From positions 762,096,673 to 762,160,672 of the forward strand of contig NC_081408.1 of NCBI RefSeq assembly GCF_030272615.1: 64,000 nt of DNA, given 5' to 3'. The position numbers and the translations under genes were made by a program. Below the pieces are notes generated by a model. That model ran no database searches and was not told the DNA's origin. It saw nothing but the letters and a program-made list of their open reading frames with translations. Below, piece by piece: positions 56,766 to 64,000 of the stretch. Source of the DNA: Cryptomeria japonica. Its lineage: Eukaryota > Streptophyta > Pinopsida > Cupressales > Cupressaceae. Position 1 is the stretch's first letter, and each line of letters starts with the position of its first letter.

Positions 56766-57743
56766 TCATTCATCTCCTGAATTCCCTTTAACAGATTTAG
56801 CATCAGAAACACCTTCATCAACAACATAATAACATTTCTTCTGAAAAATAGGCTTTTGACCTGATTTGCACTTAGGAACTCTTTCTGGACACCTAGAAGC
56901 AAAATGTCCAATCTTATTACATGAAAAACATTTAAGAGGAAACTTTCCTTCATACTTAGTGGTACCCTTAGGTAGTCTTTTAGCAATAAGTGCTTCAAGT
57001 TCTTCAATCTCTCGCTTTTCTTCTTTAATTTGTCTCATCTCCTTCTCATAGCTTGATACTCTTGTAGAACCCTCTCCCAAATCATATCTTTGCTTCCTGG
57101 ATATAGTAGCTTTAAATGCAGTCTCAACCTTAGGAATTGGTTCACCAAATTCACTTCGTTTAAAGGATGAAAGCTTACCAACCAATATGTCCCTAGTCAC
57201 ATTTGTCACCGTTTGGATCTCCTCAATAGCAACAACTTTATGCTTGTAAGCAGGAGGTAAGGATCTCAACACTTTAGCCACAATATTTGATTCTTGAATG
57301 GTTCCACCGACACATCTGATGTTCAACACAAGCTCATTCACTTTCTGCATATAGGAGGTAATATTCTCATCTTCACTCATCTTCAACATCTCATATTTTC
57401 CTTTTAGGCTCTACAACTTAGCAACTTTCACAAAAGAATCTCCTTTGTACAAAGTCTCTAGCTTCTTCCAGATCTCATGTGCAGTCTTCAGCTCTATAAC
57501 ATTTGTCATCTCAAAATCAGCTAGGGCACTCACAAAATATTCCTTAGCTCTAATGTTATATTCAACATCCTTGATCTCATCCGAAGTAGTAGGACCATTC
57601 TGAGGAACAATATATGCATTTGTAGTAATCTTCCAGTAGTCTTTACCAATGCATCTTAAATGACATTCCATCCAGTTCTTCCATAGAGAGTAGTTGGTTC
57701 TGTTAAATCTTAGACTGTCCTTCTTGTAAGAAAAGGTTGCCAT
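56766..57743 (-). pseudogene. Copia gag
   Basis: The ATG at 57743 opens MATFSYKKDSLRFNRTNYS. The capsid (UBN2-like) part contains NYSLWKNWMECHLR, AHEIWKKLETLYKGD and MLKMSEDENITSYMQKVNEL. A coiled stretch and the knuckle CFSCNKIGHFASRC (near 56935-56890) follow. Only one stop (near 57409) breaks the frame. Confidence 0.9.
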
Positions 57744-57786
57744 CCCGGATCACCTCAAGCGATCAAGCTTCTTTCAGAGGATCTAT

Positions 57787-57797
57787 CTCTGATACCA
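57787..57797 (-). promoter_or_regulatory. Primer binding site of the copia element
   Basis: On minus TGGTATCAGAG, two bases after the LTR end TTTCTATCA: a perfect start of the initiator tRNA-Met site. Confidence 0.9.
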
Positions 57798-57799
57798 AT

Positions 57800-58250
57800 T
57801 GATAGAAACAATCCTGACAACTGAGAGGGGGGGTGAATCAGTTGTTACAAACTTTAACAAGCATTCCAATAGTTGAAAGACTACTTAATGATGCCACCAT
57901 TGTTGACACCACCAAGTTCAGATAGGTCATTATTGCTATACATATCGGCTACGTCCACAACATTAGGAGTACTACTGGCACAAAATAATGTAGAAGGAAA
58001 ATAATGTGCAGTATACTACATCTCACGGACACTGGTGGGATATGAACTCAATTATATGCCTATTGATTGAGATTGTCTCACAGTGATATTGGTAGTAACC
58101 AAGCATATCAACACACGCCATGAGAAATATATGGTTGTATAGCCATAATTAAAATGGCAACCACCCAAACGCGTGTACCATTTGCGGTGTACTAAAATCT
58201 TGGGAGCGATGATAAATGGTTCACATTTGAAATTTTTAGAATATGGAGTG
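57800..58250 (-). repeat. 5' LTR of the copia element (outer border unknown)
   Basis: The LTR ends GTTTCTATCA on minus, preceded by TTCACCCCCCCTCTCAG, the same style of end as in the nested element. The promoter and TG start could not be placed. Telomere-like DNA begins near 58290. Confidence 0.6.
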
Positions 58251-58289
58251 ATTATCAAGAAATTATATAGTATAATTAATTTTTTAATA

Positions 58290-60440
58290 TATTCAAATTA
58301 TTATGTCAAGTAAGATTAGGATTAGTTATATGGAGGTAGGGTCTAATTATATGGTTAAAGTTAATTTTAAGATTAGGTTATGTTTTCGTTTCAATTATGG
58401 TAAGATTAGATTTAGGGTTAAAGTTAGCCAACAATTAGGATTATTATTGTGGGATAATGTTTTGGGTAAGAGTTAATGTTCAATTAGAATCGGTGTTATG
58501 GTAAGGGGTAAGGTTTAATTAGGATTAGGATTAGTATTACAATTAAATTAGTGTTTAATTAGGGATAGAGTTAGTGTTAGGATTCAAAGAGGGTTAGGGT
58601 TGTGTGATAAAGTTTGTTTTTAAGGTTGGGGCTAAGGTTTTATTAGGGTTATGGGTTACATTACCATGAAGACTCAATTAGGATTGAGGTTCAATTAGGT
58701 TTAGTATAGGAATAGGGCTAAGGTTAGGTTGGGTTTAGGGTTAAGGTTACTTTAAACATATGGTTTAGGTTCAAGACAAGCTTTGATCATGGTTAGGGTT
58801 GATTTTAGGGATAGGTTGTCATAAGCATACAATTACAGTTAGGGTTACAGTTCAAATGAGATTATATTTAGGTTTATAGTTCAATTACATTATGGTTAGG
58901 ATTATATTAGGATTAGAGTCCAATTAGGATTATGGTTTGGGGTAGATTAGTGCTAGGGTTAGAGTTCAGTAATAAATAGAGTTTAATTAGGGTTAGGGTT
59001 TAATTAGGATTATAGTTCAATTATAGTTAGAGTTATGATTAGGGGTAGGGTCGAATCATGGTTGGATTAGGGTTCAAGTTTTAGTTAAGGTTTAATTCTA
59101 GGGTTATAGTTAATTTTAGGGTTAGTTTATGGTTAGATTTCAATTATGGTAAGATTAGGTTTAGGGTTAAGTTTGTGCTAATATTAGGGTTGGTATTATA
59201 GAACAATGCTCGAGGTAAGGAGTGGGATTCAATTAGAATTAGTGTTAGAGTTAGGGCTAGCCTAGTTGCGAATGTGATTAGCTTTACAATTAATTTAGGG
59301 TTTAATTAGGGTTAGAGTTACCATTATGGTTAGGGTTCAATTAGGTCTATGTTAGGGATATTGTCAAGGTTGGGGTTTGATTAGATATGGTAAGGGTTTA
59401 ATAATAGTTGGGGTTAGTGTTAGAGTTCAATTAGGGTTGGGGTTCAATTTAGGGTATGGGTTAAATTAGGGTCAAATTAGGGTTGCAATTGTAGGTAGGG
59501 TTTGATTCTAAGATTAGATTTAAGTTTAGGTTTAGTTTATGGTTAGGTTTTAATTATTGTAAGATTAGGTTAGGGTTAGGGTTCAATTAGGTCTAGATTA
59601 GAGATACTCTCAAGGTTAGGGTCTGATTATGCCAAGGGTTTAATTATAGTTAAAATTAGTGCTAGAGTTAAATTAGGGTTATGATTCAATAACATGAGGA
59701 TTAGAGATAAATTAGGATTAGAGTTCAATGAGGATTAAAATTTAATTAAGATTAGGGTTCAATTGTGTTTAGGATTAAATTTATAATTAAAATTAAATTA
59801 TAATTAGATTAGGGTTCAAGATAAACTTTAATCATGGTTAGGGTTGATTTTAGGGTTAGGTTACTATAAGGGTACAATTACAGTTAGGGTTACAGTTCAA
59901 TTGAGATTATAATTAGGGTTATAATTCAATTACATCATGTCTAGGGTTAAATTAGGATTAGTGTCCAATTAGGATTATGGTTTGGATTAGATTAGGGTTA
60001 GATTTCAGTTAGAAATATAGTTTAATTAGGACTAGGTTAAAGTTCAGAGTTAAATTCAATTATATTTAAGGTTATGATTAGGGGTAGGGTTGAATCATGG
60101 TTGGATTAGGGTTCAACTTGTAGTTAAGGTTTAATTCTAGGGTTATAGTTAATTTTAGGGTTAGGTTATGGTTAGATTTAAATAATGGTAAGGTTAGCTT
60201 TAGGGTTAAGTTTATGCTAATATTAGGGTTAGTATTCTAGGATGATGTTGGAGGTAAGGATTGGGATTCAATTAGAATTAATGTTAGGGTTAGGGTTAGG
60301 GATATGATCTAATCACGAATGCAGTTAGTATTATAATTAATTTAGGGTTTAATTAGGGTTAGAGTTACCATTATGGTTAGGGTTCAATTAGATCTAGATT
60401 AGGGATATTGTCAAGGTTGCGGTTTGATTACATATGGTGA
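58290..60440. repeat. Degenerate telomere-like array with ~1.04-kb higher-order period
   Basis: Dominated by TTAGGG, TTTAGGG, GGTTAGGGTT and GGGTTCAATTAGGG words in one orientation (G-rich strand on +), mixed with TTAGGATTA variants. Longer landmarks repeat at a fixed distance: ATCATGGTTAGGGTTGATTTT near 58786 and 59831, TGCTAATATTAGGG near 59176 and 60215, ATATGGT-AGGGTTTA near 59385 and 60432. So it consists of two ~1.04-kb copies, not a simple array. No coding content. Confidence 0.85.
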
Positions 60441-60473
60441 GGGTTTATTTATTTATTTATTTTGTTGGTAACA

Positions 60474-60476
<3 letters not shown>

Positions 60477-60508
<32 letters not shown>
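60477..60508. repeat. (AT)n microsatellite
   Basis: An uninterrupted AT dinucleotide run between the telomere-like DNA and the 40-bp repeat. Confidence 0.95.
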
Positions 60509-60512
<4 letters not shown>

Positions 60513-60554
60513 TTTTATTTTTTTTTAATTTCTTTTTGCCAAACTGTGCATACA

Positions 60555-60757
60555 CATTGACTGTGTTATACACAGTTCACGGTTGTGAACATAACCGTGG
60601 CTGTGTATAACATAGTCCACAGACTGTGAGTAGCCCGTGGCTGTGTTCAACACAAGCCACAGACTGTGAGCAGCTCGTGGCTGTGTTTCACACAGTCCAC
60701 GAATGGTGGGCAGTTTGTGGCTGTGTTTAACACAATCTACAGACCGTAACACAGTCT
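60555..60757. repeat. 40-bp tandem repeat with internal hairpin, ~4.5 copies
   Basis: GTGGCTGTGTT begins at 60597, 60637, 60677 and 60717, an exact 40-bp period. Each unit folds back: GTGGCTGTGTT pairs with AACACA-(A/G)-CCAC, with one bulge. The unit also contains CACAGACTGTGAGCAG. A fifth, more divergent copy precedes at ~60557. Confidence 0.85.
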
Positions 60758-60774
60758 CGTGGGCCCCCATTTTA

Positions 60775-61080
60775 ATTGTTTTTCTTTAATTTTTTTATTA
60801 ATAAATTTTAGTTTGTAAAATTTAATTTTATATTTTAAAATTTAATTAGTAAATTTTAATTTATAAAATGTAATTTTATATTATAAAATTTCATTAATAA
60901 ATTTTAACTTATAAAATATAATTTATATGTTGAAATTTTATTAATAAATTTGATTTTATCAAATATGATGTTTTATATTTTAAAATTTTGGTTTATAAAA
61001 AAAACTTGATTTTATAAATTATAAAATTTTATTGATAAAATTTTGATTTATAAAGTTAGGATTTTTATAAAGTGGCAAAA
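60775..61080. other. AT-rich low-complexity DNA
   Basis: Repeated AATTTTAATTTATAAAAT-like words without a fixed period. No gene. Confidence 0.7.
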
Positions 61081-62343
61081 GGGGTTGATTTTGGGCATTG
61101 TTTTTTAATTTGCTTTTTCATGTATGCCTTCTAAATCTATTTTTTCTTGTTTGTGCTTGCAGGACATCAAGGACCGTTTTTCCTAACATATTGCTCAGAG
61201 GTTTTGGAAGATTTTTCACATTTGCAAATCTTGTTTTTTTTTTTCTCATTTTAATGGTGAAAATTGACCAATCCTAGGATAGACAATTTTTATTTTTTGG
61301 CAACAAATGGTTTAAAACAAACAATCACTTTGCTATGGTGGCTTAAAATGAACAATCACATTGTCACTTTGCTACAATATTGGTCTAAAATGAACAAACA
61401 TTTTGCGATATTGGTTAAAATGAACATTTAAATTATCTTATTTGGCACAACAATTTGGTTTAAAATGAACAATCACTTTGCGGTCTTGTTTTAAAAAGAA
61501 CAATCAACTTGTCATTTTCGTTCTTCATTTCAAGCAAATAACATTGTTGATTTTATGCTTTCCTACAAGCGGTAAAAAGAATAACTCATTTTGCAATATT
61601 TGCATAACAAGAATCCTCATGTGTGATTGACAACTACAAACTCACATTTTGCAATTTGGTTTTAAAACAAACTCACATTTTGTGATGAGGGATTAAAAAG
61701 AACATTGTCTACTGTGTTTTAAAAGTGATGGGTATATGCTCTCCCCTTGATTGTGTGATCAAAAAGCCAAACTCACTATTTCAATTTTTTTCATTAGGAT
61801 AAAACCTTTAGCAGGCCTGCCCTCCCGAGGATCCTTAACATGGACGGGTGAGAGGGGAACGACTTAAGTGGAATGAGGCTAAGGATAAGCCCATTTAAAC
61901 TACTATAAATAAATGTGTTTGTGAGGAAACTTACAAACAAGGGGTGTCGATGTGTCATATCAATGTTTGTCTCCACTAGCATCCTTGTGATGCACTAAAC
62001 CAGAAAGAGTTGGGAGGCCTCATTAATTTGAGAGAAATACCGCATGCATGGCCACCCGAATAGATGTTTACTATGAACTTTAGAACTAGAGGCCGGTCGA
62101 GTCAGTGACCAGACATTATAATATCAAAGTGCAAGGGTGGGGAAGAATTCGCCTCCAAGATACTAACCATACGACTCCCAAGATAACGATCCAATTGAGA
62201 AGCAATTCTCTTTGGGTTAAGTTCTGGCAAATGGAAAAAACACGAGCACACTCTAGGGTGTGACATGGCTATGTGAGCTGAAGGAGTTCCAGGAAGTTGG
62301 ATTTGATATTATAATGACCTTTTGACCTTAAAAGTGAGTTTGA
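61081..62343 (+). other. Probable LTR/leader DNA of the right-hand gypsy element
   Basis: Between 61300 and 61720 a loose repeat of AAAATGAACAATCAC and TTTTGC-type words recurs 7-8 times. From 61790 to 62330 the base composition becomes balanced, with CAGGCCTGCCCTCCCGAGG near 61812. No coding domain. Lying upstream of a gag, it could be the 5' LTR/leader, but no LTR border or primer site was identified. Confidence 0.35.
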
Positions 62344-62871
62344 TTGTTGTATTTTGTTACGCAAACCAGTGAAAACAAAAGAGGATTTGAAAAGATCCTT
62401 GAACATACACATTCTATTGGTTTCAAGAAAGAGAAGTATTCACATGTGCTTGTGTTCTTGATGTGTCTTATTGTTAAAGGAATCAAACATTTGAAACAAG
62501 TTACACCCCAACAACAATTTGAACAAACAAAATCAAGAACATTCTTGCACAAGCAATCAATGCTTCCCATTTGGAAATCTCTCAAATACATCAAGAAATC
62601 CATCGGTCATCATCTTAAGAAGAATAAGAATCCAATTGAAAAGAAAAATCAAATGAGAAGAAGCTTCTTATACAAAAACCGTAAACTTTTGTTGAAACAT
62701 CGCACCTTCATCCATCACTATCACGATTTTAGTCACAGTTTTACCAACGACTTTGAACTAGAACCCCTCGCTTCACAAGCTTTCTTTCAAAGAAGGGATC
62801 TTTCATATCACCACAATAACGGTCAATGCATTCCTCCATCATACATTCCACAACCCGCAATCACCTATTAG
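62344..62871 (+). CDS. Hypothetical Lys/His-rich ORF upstream of gag
   Basis: An open frame of 175 codons (MLYFVTQTSENKRGF to IPQPAITY). It is rich in Lys, His and Gln, with KKSIGHHLKKNKNPIEKKN, and has no recognisable domain or membrane segment. Ogre-type Tat elements carry an extra ORF between leader and gag, so the position is suggestive, but it could be a chance ORF. Confidence 0.3.
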   Translation: MLYFVTQTSENKRGFEKILEHTHSIGFKKEKYSHVLVFLMCLIVKGIKHLKQVTPQQQFEQTKSRTFLHKQSMLPIWKSLKYIKKSIGHHLKKNKNPIEKKNQMRRSFLYKNRKLLLKHRTFIHHYHDFSHSFTNDFELEPLASQAFFQRRDLSYHHNNGQCIPPSYIPQPAITY

Positions 62872-63331
62872 AAACTCTAAGGTTTGACTTTCCATATTCT
62901 TCATTGTAAACATACATCTTCCACATTTTCTCCACTCAAATCATTCCAAAATCCAATCATTCAACTCATAGTCACCTAGTATAAATTCAAAGGCTTTACA
63001 CTCATTTCCAATCAAAACAATCAAAATTCATTCAACTCTCAAACACAAAGAGGTTTTGTCCTTAGTTCTTTTAGATATTACTTAATCACACCAACAAAAA
63101 CACTCTCTAGTGTGTCTCTACGTCTAGGATCAATCATCCTAAGAGGCATTACTAAGCATCATAGATAGGTTAAAACTAGTTCATGAGTGCATCCTCTCAT
63201 ACCCAGGTAGCTTGTGATATTTAACAACACAAACCTTGCTACACCTCATCTCAACAATTATTGAACACCAAGCAAGCAATCTCAAGAGGGACTTTGTCAA
63301 CATCCAACCTTTAGTGTAAGAGAAATCACTC
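62872..63331. other. Spacer before gag
   Basis: CA/AC-rich non-coding DNA with no recognised motif. Confidence 0.4.
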
Positions 63332-64000
63332 ATGAAAACACTTCAACTCATCATCACCATCATAGAATATTGGAACTATAAGAGGGAATCAATTCGTCCA
63401 CCTTTTCATTCATTTCATTTCCAAAATGCAATCTTCAACTTGGCGGGAACTAGATCTCAGAGGCAGAGGTGTGAACAAACTAAAATATATCATGAATCGG
63501 AACAGGAAGAGGAACTCAACCCCTTCCATTGTAGAGGATTTGTAGGGGAGGAAGACCCAAATACTCCCACACAAGAGGAAATTAAGGAAGCAACTCACGA
63601 CCCCAAGTTTAACAAGCTCTTTGATGAGATTCTCAAGGGGAATGCAAATGCTCATTTCCTAAGACTTGCTCAAGAGGGTACAAAACTCCCTTTAGATTTT
63701 GATGTGTCACAACTTAGGGAAACACCCGAGCAAGCTTAGCATAGTCAACGACAAGAAAGAAATCAATATGAAATAAGGCCAAGGGATGCCCACTATGATG
63801 ACAATCAATATCAACAAGGAGGTCATGGGTATGTCCCACCTCCTCCAATGAAAATGGATATGTTGAGACAACAACTACAAGCCCTCGCCCAACAATTGAA
63901 CACTAGGAATTCAAAAAAGAGATACGCTCTCGAGGAAATTTGTCCATATCAATTTGATAGGAGAATTACCATGCCTCCCTTCCCATGAAATTTTGAGACA
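63332..64000 (+). pseudogene. Gag N-terminal part of a Tat/Athila-type gypsy element (runs off window)
   Basis: One + frame from the ATG at 63332 through EQEEELNPFHCRGFVGEED, EIKEATHDPKFNKLFDEIL and PLPLDFDV-like PLDFDVSQLRE, then a TAG at 63737. It continues DNQYQQGGHGYVPPPPM, MLRQQLQALAQQLN and LEEICPYQFDRRITMPPFP to a TGA near 63986 and the window end. The ICPYxFDR...MPPFP motif marks the start of the gag core in Tat/Athila elements. Two stops make this copy defective. The ATG choice is tentative. Confidence 0.7.

Larger units (their letters stand above)
45157..58250 (-). mobile_element. Ty1/copia element, twice interrupted (host of gypsy2 and of the nested element)
   Basis: On minus: 5' LTR from about 58.2 kb to 57800, primer binding site, gag, protease, integrase, RT, RNase H. 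The coding region is broken at 54503/45774 by the nested LTR element (45779-54498), which leaves TCTCC on both sides. It is truncated at 45157 by gypsy2. The 3' end and 3' LTR are not in the window. Stops and frame changes make it inactive. The outer LTR border is not fixed. Confidence 0.8.

Noticed and set aside
58290-60440. Genuine chromosome end
   Set aside because: Motifs are highly degenerate, a longer ~1.04-kb unit repeats, and ordinary retroelement sequence follows on the right.
1-64000. tRNA and rRNA genes
   Set aside because: None could be recognised by eye; tRNA-related signals were only primer binding sites next to LTRs.

Overview
This is plant nuclear DNA, almost entirely transposable elements and old gene debris. 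I infer a gymnosperm, probably a conifer. The evidence is the density of nested, decayed Tat-lineage Ty3/gypsy, Ty1/copia, L1-type LINE and CACTA elements, the degenerate telomere-like DNA at 58.3-60.4 kb, and the style of the PPR fragment. The species cannot be fixed from sequence alone. I see no intact host gene. The two host-gene relics are a PLS-type PPR fragment (13.8-14.5 kb) and a cold-shock-domain glycine-rich protein (18.0-18.6 kb) with one premature stop.

Layout, left to right. 1-6540 is the 3' part of a + strand Tat gypsy element ('gypsy1'): integrase, an antisense plant-mobile-domain (PMD) ORF, a hairpin-forming repeat array, polypurine tract and a 780-bp LTR (TGTA...TACA). 6541-14966 is a minus-strand CACTA element with a TNP2/DUF4218/DUF4216 transposase, a captured PPR fragment and a CACTA terminus at 14966. 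That terminus interrupts a minus-strand chromovirus gag plus LTR (14967-~16160). The CSD/GRP relic follows, with a ~7.95-kb LINE (18727-26676) inserted in its 3' flank and bounded by a 16-bp target-site duplication. 32270-38803 is a minus-strand Tat element ('gypsy3') whose archaeal-type RNase H lies between protease and RT; a broken + strand ORF at 30-31.3 kb may be its antisense extra ORF. 38804-45156 is the 3' part of a second element ('gypsy2') with the layout of gypsy1: antisense ORF, about 17 palindromic units, PPT and a 779-bp LTR. Gypsy2 sits in the RNase H region of a minus-strand copia element (45157-~58.2 kb).

The copia element is split again, inside its RT/RNase H region, by a complete non-autonomous LTR element (45779-54498; 5-bp TSD TCTCC). 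That element encodes a zinc-knuckle gag-like protein and a ~1,100-codon ORF of unknown function, and has no pol. It carries a 5'-truncated LINE fragment in reverse orientation. To the right lie telomere-like DNA with a ~1.04-kb higher-order period, an exact 40-bp hairpin repeat, AT-rich DNA, and the leader and gag start of another + strand Tat/Athila-type element that runs off the window.

The most unusual signal is shared by gypsy1 and gypsy2. Between the start of the antisense ORF and the PPT, each holds an array of short hairpins whose two arms change together from copy to copy. Three retroelement classes here (Tat gypsy, LINE, non-autonomous copia-like) each carry a large extra ORF outside gag-pol. 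In the LINE the extra ORF starts inside the stop codon of ORF2 (TAATG). All domain and boundary calls were made by eye, without database searches.
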